A DNA stretch of 64,000 nt from Pseudomonas sp. PB101 (GTDB lineage: Bacteria > Pseudomonadota > Gammaproteobacteria > Pseudomonadales > Pseudomonadaceae): NCBI RefSeq assembly GCF_009764265.1, contig NZ_RWIR01000051.1, positions 62,001-126,000 of the forward strand. The letters are read 5' to 3'. The notes below the pieces were generated by a model, which did no database searches, had not been told where the DNA came from, and worked only from the letters and a program-made list of their open reading frames with translations. Positions within the stretch are counted from its first letter, which is position 1. The number at the start of each line of letters is the position of its first letter. This document shows positions 42,211 to 50,959 of the stretch, in pieces. The translations under genes were made by a program, and so were the position numbers.

Positions 42211-44388
42211 ATGACTGAACACGTTCAAGTCGGTGGCCTGCAGGTCGCCAAAGTCCTGTTCGACTTCGTGAACAACGAAGCCATTCCCGGTACCGGCCTC
42301 ACCGCCGACAAGTTCTGGGCCGGTGCCGACAAGGTCATCCATGACCTGGCGCCGAAGAACAAAGCCCTACTCGCCAAACGCGATGATTTCCAGGCTCGTA
42401 TCGATGGCTGGCACCAACAGCGTGCCGGTCAGGCGCACGACGCCGTGGCTTATAAAGCCTTCCTGCAAGACATCGGTTATCTGCTGCCAGAAGCGGCCGA
42501 TTTCCAGGCAACGACGCAAAACGTCGATGACGAAATCGCCCGCATGGCCGGTCCACAACTCGTGGTGCCGGTGATGAACGCCCGCTTCGCGCTCAACGCC
42601 TCGAACGCCCGCTGGGGTTCGCTGTACGACGCGCTCTACGGCACCGACGCCATCAGCGAAGCCGACGGCGCGGAAAAAGGCAAAGGCTACAACAAGGTGC
42701 GCGGTGACAAGGTCATCGCTTTCGCCCGTGCCTTCCTCGACGAAGCGGCGCCATTGGCCGCCGGCTCCCACGTCGACTCCACCGGCTACAAGATCGTCGA
42801 CGGCAAACTGGTGGTCGCCCTTAAAGGCGGCAGCAACACCGGCCTGCGCAACGACGCGCAACTGATCGGTTTCCAGGGCGATGCTTCGGCACCGACCGTG
42901 ATCCTGCTGAAAAACAACGGCCTGCATTTCGAAATCCAGGTCGACGCCAGCACCCCGGTCGGCCAGACCGACGCGGCCGGCGTCAAAGACATCCTGATGG
43001 AAGCCGCGCTGACCACCATCATGGACTGCGAAGACTCGGTTGCCGCCGTCGACGCCGATGACAAAGTGGTGATCTACCGCAACTGGCTCGGCCTGATGAA
43101 GGGCGACCTGTCGGAAGAAGTCGCCAAGGGTGGCAAGACGTTTACCCGCACCATGAACGCCGATCGCACCTATACCGGTGTCGACGGTAACGCGGTAAAC
43201 CTGCACGGCCGTTCGCTATTGTTCGTGCGCAACGTCGGTCACCTGATGACCATCGATGCGATCCTCGACAAAGACGGTAACGAAGTACCGGAAGGTATTC
43301 TCGATGGCCTGGTGACTTGCCTCGCATCGATGCACAACCTGAACGGCAACACCACGCGCAAAAACACCCGCACCGGCTCCATCTACATCGTGAAGCCGAA
43401 GATGCACGGTCCTGAAGAAGCGGCGTTCACCAACGAACTGTTCGGCCGCATCGAAGACGTGCTGGGCCTGCCACGCAACACGCTCAAAGTCGGGATCATG
43501 GACGAGGAGCGTCGCACCACGATCAACCTCAAGGCCTGCATCAAGGCGGCGAGCGAGCGTGTGGTGTTCATCAACACCGGTTTCCTCGACCGCACGGGCG
43601 ACGAAATCCATACCTCCATGGAAGCCGGCCCGATGGTGCGCAAGGCGGACATGAAGGCGGAAAAATGGATCGGCGCCTACGAGAATTCCAACGTCGATAT
43701 CGGTCTGAGCACCGGCCTGCAAGGTCGCGCGCAGATCGGTAAAGGCATGTGGGCCATGCCGGACCTGATGGCGGCGATGCTCGAGCAGAAAATCGCTCAC
43801 CCGATGGCCGGTGCCAACACCGCCTGGGTACCATCACCGACCGCTGCTGCGCTGCACGTGCTGCATTACCACAAGGTTGACGTGTTTGCCCGTCAGGCTG
43901 AACTGGCCAAACGTGCCCATGCTTCGGTAGACGACATCCTGACCATCCCGCTGGCGGTGAACCCGCAGTGGACCGCCGAACAGATCAAGAACGAACTGGA
44001 CAACAACTCCCAGGGCATTCTCGGTTATGTGGTGCGCTGGATCGACCAGGGCGTCGGCTGTTCGAAAGTGCCGGACATCAACGACGTCGGCCTGATGGAA
44101 GACCGTGCAACGCTGCGTATTTCCAGCCAGCACATCGCCAACTGGCTGCGCCATGGCATCGTCACCGAAGAGCAGGTCATGGAAAGCCTCAAGCGCATGG
44201 CGCCAGTGGTTGACCGCCAGAATGCCGGCGACGCACTGTACCGTCCGCTGGCCCCGAACTTCGACAGCAACATCGCCTTCCAGGCGGCGGTCGAACTGGT
44301 GGTCGAAGGCACCAAACAGCCGAACGGTTATACCGAGCCGGTCCTGCACCGTCGTCGTCGCGAGTTCAAGGCGAAGAACGGGTTGTAA
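42211..44388 (+). CDS. glcB: Malate synthase G
   Basis: Condenses acetyl-CoA with glyoxylate to malate in the glyoxylate and glycolate pathways. It has 725 residues, the typical MSG length. Recognisable segments include TTIMDCEDSVAAVDADDK, then GRSLLFVRNVGHLM and KVGIMDEERRTTINLK. The frame extends four codons upstream but ATG 42211, after GAGTGAGGCAAGCA, is the usual start. A strong terminator follows. It stands alone, without the glc oxidase genes. Confidence 0.96.
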   Translation: MTEHVQVGGLQVAKVLFDFVNNEAIPGTGLTADKFWAGADKVIHDLAPKNKALLAKRDDFQARIDGWHQQRAGQAHDAVAYKAFLQDIGYLLPEAADFQATTQNVDDEIARMAGPQLVVPVMNARFALNASNARWGSLYDALYGTDAISEADGAEKGKGYNKVRGDKVIAFARAFLDEAAPLAAGSHVDSTGYKIVDGKLVVALKGGSNTGLRNDAQLIGFQGDASAPTVILLKNNGLHFEIQVDASTPVGQTDAAGVKDILMEAALTTIMDCEDSVAAVDADDKVVIYRNWLGLMKGDLSEEVAKGGKTFTRTMNADRTYTGVDGNAVNLHGRSLLFVRNVGHLMTIDAILDKDGNEVPEGILDGLVTCLASMHNLNGNTTRKNTRTGSIYIVKPKMHGPEEAAFTNELFGRIEDVLGLPRNTLKVGIMDEERRTTINLKACIKAASERVVFINTGFLDRTGDEIHTSMEAGPMVRKADMKAEKWIGAYENSNVDIGLSTGLQGRAQIGKGMWAMPDLMAAMLEQKIAHPMAGANTAWVPSPTAAALHVLHYHKVDVFARQAELAKRAHASVDDILTIPLAVNPQWTAEQIKNELDNNSQGILGYVVRWIDQGVGCSKVPDINDVGLMEDRATLRISSQHIANWLRHGIVTEEQVMESLKRMAPVVDRQNAGDALYRPLAPNFDSNIAFQAAVELVVEGTKQPNGYTEPVLHRRRREFKAKNGL

Positions 44389-44406
44389 ACCAGCTCTCTG
44401 CACAGC

Positions 44407-44437
44407 AATCCCCCGGTTGAAAAACCGGGGGATTTTT
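44407..44437 (+). terminator. Terminator after glcB
   Basis: AATCCCCCGGTT - GAAA - AACCGGGGGATT is a perfect 12-bp stem with a GAAA loop followed by TTTG, 18 bp after the stop. Confidence 0.93.
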
Positions 44438-44462
44438 GTTTCTGCTTACTGCAAATGCAGAG

Positions 44463-45373
44463 CTATCTCCTGAAACGCAACGAGTTTGCAGCGATGTGGC
44501 GGCCTATTCTCGATGCATTCATAAACAAGGCAATCCCAAGGACCGTGATGATGAGAGCAAACAGCTTTTCGCCACCAATGGGTTCGTCGAGTACATACCA
44601 CGAGGTCAAGATACCCGATATCGGAACAATCACTGACAACGGTGCAACCTGGCTCGCCGGATACTTCTCAATCATCCGGTTCCACACCCAATACCCGAAT
44701 ACCGTCGCCACATAGGCCTGGAACAGGACAGATGTCAGCACTGGAACTGTCATGTCCGTCAGCAACGACTGGAAAGGAGCTGCTCCCTTGACCCAGTAAG
44801 TCATTAGATATAGAGGCGGTGTTGCATACAGACTCGACCAAACGACAAAGGAAAATAATCAACCACTTTGCTTCTCTTGACCAGTACATTGCAAAGACTC
44901 CAGAACAATGCACCGAGCAGTACCAGAAAGAGCCCAAAGCTTTCGGCATCACCTTGCGTTACATGAGCAATAAACATCAGCCCCACCAACGCCATGAGAA
45001 TTCCGGCCACTTGTATTGCCGTCATTTTTTCACCAAACAGCAGCACTCCCCAAATGACCGTAAAAAAAGCACTGAATTGCAAGAGCAAGGATGTCACGCC
45101 GGCACTCACACCAAGAAACATGCCATAGTTCATCAGCCAGCACATTCCGATACCAAACAGCAACCCGTAGACAATAGTTACAAAAGTGCTGACACCCTTC
45201 GGTTTCGGGATAAAGAACACCAATGGAAATGCGCAAAAAGTAAAGCGCAATGCTGTCAACAAGAACGGATCGATACCGTCAAGACTGATATCAATTACCG
45301 TATAGTTGCTGCCCCACATGACTGTCACACCGACAATAAGCACAAGATCGCGAAATTCCATTTTTTTTATCAT
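44463..45373 (-). pseudogene. EamA-family transporter, frameshifted
   Basis: Two frames together make one EamA/DMT exporter of about 303 residues. The first runs from ATG 45373 (MIKKMEFRDLVLIVG) to near 44855. The second continues in a different frame (FVVWSSLYATPPLYLMTYW) to the stop at 44463. The frames join at a run of four A (44852-44855 on the plus strand); one extra base there would restore a continuous protein. GAGGA precedes the ATG. It could be a true pseudogene or a sequencing error in a homopolymer. The DNA is more AT-rich than neighbouring genes, suggesting a foreign origin. Confidence 0.85.
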
Positions 45374-45739
45374 ACCGTCCTCATTGCGATACAGATCCAC
45401 ACAACCCAGGAAGAGTAATGGCTTGACCATTAACAGTGTCTTATCTGCAGGAACCAGCCGTAGTTTGAATACACGACAACCGCCGACATACTCAAGCCAC
45501 TAAAACTGGAGAGCCGAAGTGACAACCTGGATAGTGCTACGACAGATTTTATCGAACCAGTTACGACATAAAATAAATGCCCATACTGGCCTTCAAGAAC
45601 TGAACGATATCTGAATAATCGAGAGGAAAAACAAGCTATTTGTGAGTAGCTTTTTCGCAGATCAGAGATCTCAAACTTAATTACAAGTTAAACTCGCCAA
45701 AACAATTTCAACATGCAACCAACAACTGCAAGAGATCCG
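45374..45739. other. AT-rich intergenic stretch
   Basis: 366 bp between the start of the broken EamA gene and the 3' end of the receiver protein gene. AT-rich and without a recognisable gene, repeat or terminator. Confidence 0.5.
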
Positions 45740-46198
45740 TTATTTAATACCCAACTCGTGTTTTACCAGTGCCAGCAATTGACTGGCATCTATCGGCTTG
45801 AGCAGAAAATCCACCACGCTCAAATGCATCGCGGCGATCGCATCCTTCACGTCGGCGTCACCCGAGACAATGATGATCGGCAATGCTGCCCGTACCGACT
45901 CGCGTACCTGGCGGATCAGTTCCAGTCCGTCTACATGGCCCATCCGCAGGTCGGTGATCAGCAAGCCGATGGTCGGCTTTTTGATCTCTGCCTCTGCCAC
46001 CAGGATTTTGAGCGCCGCTTCGCCACTGGCTGCCGTCCTGCAGTGGATACCGTGCACTGCCAGAATCTCCGAGAGCAGCTCCCGGGCGTCTTTGTCGTCG
46101 TCGACAATCAGCACCCGTTGCAGCGGCAGGTCAGGCTCCAGCATGACGGCACTCAGCGCTTCACGCTCGGCGTCGCTCAAAATATCGTGGTCGGACAT
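45740..46198 (-). CDS. Single-domain response regulator (receiver only)
   Basis: A 152-residue protein with one CheY-like receiver domain: acidic pocket DDD at 33-35, phospho-acceptor Asp83 (LITDLRM), the switch residue Ser112 (VSGDAD) and Lys134 (LLKPI). There is no output domain, so it probably signals by protein contact. About 25 acidic residues precede the domain. No histidine kinase is adjacent. It is divergent from the cNMP/CBS/DUF294 gene. Confidence 0.88.
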   Translation of the reverse strand: MSDHDILSDAEREALSAVMLEPDLPLQRVLIVDDDKDARELLSEILAVHGIHCRTAASGEAALKILVAEAEIKKPTIGLLITDLRMGHVDGLELIRQVRESVRAALPIIIVSGDADVKDAIAAMHLSVVDFLLKPIDASQLLALVKHELGIK

Positions 46199-46458
46199 GG
46201 CTTTCTCTACATGTTCAGTTCAATTCCCTAGCACAGTGGTGAGACATCGCTAAGCAGATCATCAATGTGCACCTCGTCGGAAAATTTTCCAATAGGCCAG
46301 CAGAGAGGTTTTTCGCACGCTCGCGTAGGATTCTTCCGACATTTGAGGACGCTGACCGCCTACCTAGACTTACGTCCAATGGGCACCTCGACCGCAGGGG
46401 TCGACCATGTCCGGGTCATCCGACTACAACAATTCAAAAAAAGACTGCGGTAATGGTT

Positions 46459-48393
46459 ATGAGTAAAGCGGACGCCTTCACACAGGCAGGGAAAACCGCG
46501 GTGTTGCAGAACATCCAGGGAACGTTGCAATTCCTTCAGCGCTTCCCGCCTTTCAACCAGATGGAACACGCTCACCTGGCGTATCTGGTCGAGCAATGTC
46601 AGCTGCGTTTTTACGCCCCCGGCGAAAGCATCATCAAACCCGCCGACGGCCCGGTCGAGCACTTCTATATCGTCAAGCAAGGCCGGGTCGTGGGCGAGCG
46701 TCCGCATACGGCAAAAGGCGGCAACGAAACGGTCTTCGAGATCACCACCGGCGAATGCTTCCCCCTGGCGGCGTTGCTCGGTGAACGGGCGACCCGTACC
46801 GAGCACCTGGCCGGCGAGGACACCTTCTGCCTGCAACTGAACAAGCCGGCGTTCATCCGCCTGTTTTCGCTGTCGGACACCTTCCGCAACTTCGCCCTGC
46901 GCTGCGTCAGCAGCCTGCTGGATCAGGTCAACCAGCAAGTGCAGCAAAAAGCCGTGGAAACCCTGGGCACCCAATATTCGCTCAACACACGGCTGGGTGA
47001 ACTGGCCATGCGTCACCCGGTGTCTTGCGCCCCGCAGACACCGCTGCGCGAAGCCGTGACGTTGATGCACGAACAACAGGTCGGCAGCATCGTGGTGGTC
47101 GACGAACACAAGGCGCCACTGGGGATTTTTACCCTGCGTGACCTGCGCCAGACCGTGGCCGACGGCAGCAGCGACTTCAACGAAGCCATCGAAAGGCACA
47201 TGACCCGCGCGCCGTTCTTCCTGTCGCCGGATCACAGTGCATTCGACGCGGCGATTGCCATGACCGAGCGGCACATCGCCCATGTCTGCCTGGTCAAGGA
47301 CCAACGCTTGTGCGGTGTGGTTTCCGAGCGCGATCTGTTTTCCCTGCAACGGGTCGACCTGGTGCACCTGGCACGCACTATCCGTAACGCGCAGAAGGTG
47401 GAAAACCTGGTGGCGCTGCGCGGTGAAATCGGTCAACTGGTCGAGCGCATGCTGGCCCACGGCGCGTCTTCGACGCAGATCACCCACATCATCACCCTGC
47501 TCAACGACCACACCGTGTGCCGGGTGATCGAACTGACCCTCGCCGAAAAAGGTGATCCCGGCGTGCCGTTCAGTTGGCTGTGCTTCGGCAGCGAAGGCCG
47601 TCGCGAACAGACCCTGCACACCGATCAGGACAACGGCATTCTGTTCGAAGCCAGGGACGCGGCCCATGCCGCCGAGATTCGCGGCAAGCTGCTGCCCATC
47701 GCCCAGCAGATCAACCAGAGCCTGGCACTGTGCGGCTTCACCCTGTGCAAGGGCAATATCATGGCCGGCAACCCCGAGCTGTGCCTGTCCCGGGCCGAGT
47801 GGGCGCGACGCTTTGCGGCGTTTATCCGCGAGGCAACCCCGGAAAACCTGCTGGGTTCGAGCATCTATTTCGATCTGCGCGTCGTCTGGGGCAGCGAGCA
47901 AGGCTGTGAGCAATTGCGTCGAGGCATTCTCGATCAAGTCGGCGACAACCGTTTGTTCCAGCGCATGATGGCCGAGAATGCGCTGCGCAATCGCCCGCCC
48001 GTAGGGCGTTTCCGCGAGTTCGTGCTGGCGCGCAAAAATGGCGAGAAGGCCACCCTGGACTTGAAGATCCAGGGCCTGGCACCCTTTGTAGACGGTGCCC
48101 GGTTGCTGGCCCTGGCTCACGGTATCGAAGCGAACAACACGCTGGAGCGTTTTCGCCAGCTGGTCGCCAGGGAGGTCATCGACCCACTGGACGGCGCCGC
48201 GTACGAAGAGGCCTATCATTTCATCCAGCAAACCCGCATGCAGCAACATCAATTACAGACCCGAGAGAATTTCCCCTACTCCAACCGGGTCGACCCTGAC
48301 AGCCTCAATCATCTGGACCGGCGCATCCTGCGTGAATCCCTGCGCCAGGCCCAACGCCTGCAAAGCAGCCTGACGTTGCGGTATCAGCTATGA
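46459..48393 (+). CDS. cNMP-binding / CBS / DUF294 nucleotidyltransferase-like protein
   Basis: A 644-residue soluble protein with four parts. A cyclic-nucleotide-binding domain spans about 25-140 (FYAPGESIIKPADGPVEHFY). Two CBS domains span about 170-290 (AVTLMHEQQVGSIVVVDEHK). A DUF294 nucleotidyltransferase-like domain has GSEGRREQTLHTDQDNG near 376-392, and a helical DUF294 C-terminal domain follows. Such proteins are thought to link ligand sensing to nucleotidyl transfer. The frame opens earlier, but the tandem ATGs at 46453 and 46459 are the realistic starts. It overlaps the next gene by four bases (ATGA). Confidence 0.87.
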   Translation: MSKADAFTQAGKTAVLQNIQGTLQFLQRFPPFNQMEHAHLAYLVEQCQLRFYAPGESIIKPADGPVEHFYIVKQGRVVGERPHTAKGGNETVFEITTGECFPLAALLGERATRTEHLAGEDTFCLQLNKPAFIRLFSLSDTFRNFALRCVSSLLDQVNQQVQQKAVETLGTQYSLNTRLGELAMRHPVSCAPQTPLREAVTLMHEQQVGSIVVVDEHKAPLGIFTLRDLRQTVADGSSDFNEAIERHMTRAPFFLSPDHSAFDAAIAMTERHIAHVCLVKDQRLCGVVSERDLFSLQRVDLVHLARTIRNAQKVENLVALRGEIGQLVERMLAHGASSTQITHIITLLNDHTVCRVIELTLAEKGDPGVPFSWLCFGSEGRREQTLHTDQDNGILFEARDAAHAAEIRGKLLPIAQQINQSLALCGFTLCKGNIMAGNPELCLSRAEWARRFAAFIREATPENLLGSSIYFDLRVVWGSEQGCEQLRRGILDQVGDNRLFQRMMAENALRNRPPVGRFREFVLARKNGEKATLDLKIQGLAPFVDGARLLALAHGIEANNTLERFRQLVAREVIDPLDGAAYEEAYHFIQQTRMQQHQLQTRENFPYSNRVDPDSLNHLDRRILRESLRQAQRLQSSLTLRYQL

Positions 48394-49097
48394 GCCTGTT
48401 TTCATGGCTGCGTCCGCCAGGCCCCAGCCTGTCCGCCGACCTGCAACAACGCCTGGAACGCTTGCCGACTGCCGGGGCCCCGGGCGAGTGCAGCCTGCGC
48501 GAGCAGCGCTGGGTGGTGCTCGATCTGGAAACCACCGGGCTGAACATGAACAAGGACCGCGTGCTGTCCATCGGCGCCGTGGTGATCGAGGACGGGGCCA
48601 TCGACTTTCGCCAGCAGTTCGAACGCACCTTGCAATATCCGCAGGTAAAACTCGGCCCCAGTGTGCTGATCCACGGCCTTGGTCCCAGCGCCATTGCGGC
48701 GGGCTGCGACCCGGCCCAAGCGCTGCTCGACCTGATGGAGTTCATCGGCAACAGTCCGGTGCTGGCCTTTCACGCGCCGTTTGACCAGCACATGCTCGGA
48801 CGTGCATTGAAGGACCATCTGGGACTCAAGCTGCAGCATCCGTTCCTGGACGTGGCGGATATTGCACCGCTGCTGTGCCCCCAAGCGCATATTCGCGAGG
48901 CCGGGCTGGACGATTGGATCGACTGGTTCAAGCTCGAAGTGTTCGAACGCCACCACGCCAGCGCCGACGCCCTGGCCACCGCCGAACTGGCGCTGATCCT
49001 GTTCAGCCGCGCGCGGCAACAGCAGATTCATAGTCCGTTGAACCTGCAACAGCGCTTGAGCCAGTGGAAACGCCGACAGCAGGCACCCTCCTTCTGA
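48390..49097 (+). CDS. DnaQ-like 3'-5' exonuclease
   Basis: A 235-residue DEDDh exonuclease resembling the DNA polymerase III epsilon subunit. The catalytic residues are Asp45 and Glu47 (VVLDLETTG), Asp132 (HAPFDQHML), and His188/Asp193 (ERHHASADALA). It is coupled to the CBS/DUF294 gene by a 4-bp overlap; this pair is common in pseudomonads. Its substrate is not known, and it is probably not the replicative DnaQ. Confidence 0.88.
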   Translation: MSLFSWLRPPGPSLSADLQQRLERLPTAGAPGECSLREQRWVVLDLETTGLNMNKDRVLSIGAVVIEDGAIDFRQQFERTLQYPQVKLGPSVLIHGLGPSAIAAGCDPAQALLDLMEFIGNSPVLAFHAPFDQHMLGRALKDHLGLKLQHPFLDVADIAPLLCPQAHIREAGLDDWIDWFKLEVFERHHASADALATAELALILFSRARQQQIHSPLNLQQRLSQWKRRQQAPSF

Positions 49098-49112
49098 CCT
49101 ATACGCACCCCC

Positions 49113-49216
49113 TCTGTAGGAGCGAGCCTGCTCGCGATGAACTCCAGGACACCGCTGGGTGTCAGGCAGCCAACGTTATCGTTGACGTCCATCGCGAGCA
49201 GGCTCGCTCCTACAGG
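49113..49216. repeat. Long REP pair
   Basis: Facing units CTGTAGGAGCGAGCCTGCTC and GAGCAGGCTCGCTCCTACAG, 104 bp end to end. The spacer begins GATGAACTCCAGG and ends CGTTATCGTTGACGTCC, closely similar to the copy at 63304. Confidence 0.92.
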
Positions 49217-49280
49217 GGCCGTCACCAAAATCCCGCCCGACCAACGCCAATTGCTTACCTCCCTCGCCTCTGACAGAATC

Positions 49281-49299
49281 GCGAACAATTCTCGTTAGT
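49281..49299. promoter_or_regulatory. Candidate Fur box of the sigma factor gene
   Basis: Read on the minus strand, CTAACGAGAATTGTTCGC resembles the Pseudomonas Fur-box pattern GATAATGAGAATTGTT. It lies about 30 bp before the ECF sigma start. Visual match only. Confidence 0.5.
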
Positions 49300-49325
49300 T
49301 AACATTTCCCAATCGGTGATGCGGC

Positions 49326-49844
49326 GTGTCGTCAGTCCCAAGCCCTCAAAGTGAGCTCGTCGGTGCGCTATATCGCGACCACCGCAGTTGGCTATTGGCC
49401 TGGCTTCGCCGCAACGTCGCCTGCCCACAGCGGGCCGAAGACCTGAGCCAGGACACTTTCGTGCGCTTGCTCGGCCGAGAGGAACTGAAGGAACCGCGCG
49501 AGCCGCGGGCATTCCTGGTGGCGATCGCCAAGGGCCTGCTGTTCGATTATTTCCGGCGCGCCGCGCTGGAACAGGCCTATCTCACCGAGCTGATGCTGAT
49601 TCCCGAAGCCGAGCAACCGTCGGTGGAAGAACAGCAAATGATCCTCGAAGACCTGAAGAACATTGACCGTTTGCTCGGCAAGCTTTCCAGCAAGGCCCGG
49701 GCGGCGTTCCTCTACAACCGTCTCGACGGCCTCGGCCACGCAGAAATCGCCGAGCGCCTGGGGGTGTCGGTGCCGCGGGTGCGCCAGTACCTGGCCCAAG
49801 GCATTCGCCAGTGCTACATCGCGCTGTACGGTGAGCCGACATGA
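49326..49844 (+). CDS. ECF sigma factor, FecI-type
   Basis: A 172-residue iron-starvation sigma factor. Region 2 is at about 10-75 (YRDHRSWLLAWLRRN ... AEDLSQDTFVRLL) and region 4 at about 110-160 (EIAERLGVSVPRVRQYLAQG). It starts with GTG 49326 preceded by GGTGAT. It overlaps the fecR-like gene by four bases and drives the downstream TonB receptor. A Fur box upstream would make it iron-repressed. Confidence 0.93.
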   Translation: MSSVPSPQSELVGALYRDHRSWLLAWLRRNVACPQRAEDLSQDTFVRLLGREELKEPREPRAFLVAIAKGLLFDYFRRAALEQAYLTELMLIPEAEQPSVEEQQMILEDLKNIDRLLGKLSSKARAAFLYNRLDGLGHAEIAERLGVSVPRVRQYLAQGIRQCYIALYGEPT

Positions 49845-50815
49845 GCCCGGTCAGTTCCAAACCGGTATCGGCCAACGTGCTGGACGCGGCGATTGCCTGG
49901 CAGTTGTCCATGGATGGCGCCAACCCGGTAGAACGCGAAGAATTCGCCAAGTGGCACGCCGCCCACGAAGAGCACGCCCGCGCCTGGCGCCAGTTGGGCA
50001 TGCTCGACCAGCGTTTCAGCGCGGCCAGCGGCCCGGCCCGCACCGCCCTGCTGCAATCGCGCGAAGGCATCCGTCGCCGGGTGCGCAAGCTCGGCACTGG
50101 CGTGGCGAGCTTCGTGGCGGTGATCGGCCTGGCGCTGTTTGCCGGGCCACGTTATCTGCCGATCGATTATTGGCTGGCCGACCAGCGTACCGCCGTTGGC
50201 GAACAGCGCACTCTGCGCCTGGCTGATGGCACGCTGATCAATCTCAACACCCACAGTGCGCTCGATGTGCGCTTCGATGAGAAGCAGCGGCGCATCGTGC
50301 TGCAAGAAGGCGAGATCCTGGTTGAAACCGGTCATGGCGATCCCCGGCCGTTCATTGTCGAAACCCGTGAAGGCAGCATGCGTGCGCTGGGTACGCGGTT
50401 TCTGGTCAAGCGTGAAGAACAAGGTACGCGCCTGAGCGTATTGCAGTCGGCGGTGGCGGCTCACCCTGAGTCCAGCCCTGACGAACAGATCCTGCACGAA
50501 GGCCAGCAGGTGCTGATCCGCAACAAAGGCATGGGTCCGGTTCTGGCCGTCAACCTCGGCGCGGACGCCTGGACCCGCGGCATGCTGGTGGTGGACAACA
50601 CGCGGCTGGAAGATCTGGTGAATGAGATCGGCCGCTATCGCACCGGTCATGTAGGCGTCGCGCCGGAAGTGGCCGACCTGCGCATCACCGGCAGCTTCCC
50701 GCTGCGCGACACCGACCTGGCGCTCAATGCCCTGCTGCCGACCCTGCCGGTGCAGATCGAACAGCACACGCAATGGTGGGTGACGGTGGTGGCCAAGGCC
50801 GACACCAAGCCCTGA
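49841..50815 (+). CDS. FecR-family anti-sigma / sigma regulator
   Basis: A 324-residue protein with an N-terminal cytoplasmic domain with conserved tryptophans (AAIAWQLSMDGA, HARAWRQL), one membrane helix near residues 85-105 (VASFVAVIGLALFAG), and a periplasmic FecR domain (VGEQRTLRLADGTLINLNTHS, then FIVETREGSMRALGTRF). It relays the signal from the receptor's N-terminal extension to the sigma factor. Start codon overlaps the sigma gene (ATGA). Confidence 0.93.
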   Translation: MSPVSSKPVSANVLDAAIAWQLSMDGANPVEREEFAKWHAAHEEHARAWRQLGMLDQRFSAASGPARTALLQSREGIRRRVRKLGTGVASFVAVIGLALFAGPRYLPIDYWLADQRTAVGEQRTLRLADGTLINLNTHSALDVRFDEKQRRIVLQEGEILVETGHGDPRPFIVETREGSMRALGTRFLVKREEQGTRLSVLQSAVAAHPESSPDEQILHEGQQVLIRNKGMGPVLAVNLGADAWTRGMLVVDNTRLEDLVNEIGRYRTGHVGVAPEVADLRITGSFPLRDTDLALNALLPTLPVQIEQHTQWWVTVVAKADTKP

Positions 50816-50959
50816 ATCCCCACACAGCCCCCTCGCCACAAAAGCCCATGGTCTCAAATGGATAACTGAATCGAAATTATTTTCATCCAGCCCTATCACT
50901 TTCTGATTTTCGTTCGGCACACAGGCAATTGAGAAATATTTCCATTCAGGAGCCGCTGT

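Noticed and set aside
41956..42342. 128-codon minus-strand frame overlapping the start of glcB
   Set aside because: Most of its coding length is antisense to glcB or crosses the inverted repeat; no ribosome site or family.
50816..50959. FecI-type promoter or Fur box just ahead of the receptor
   Set aside because: AT-rich patches are present but no -35 GGAAAT or clear Fur repeat could be aligned, so no site is claimed.
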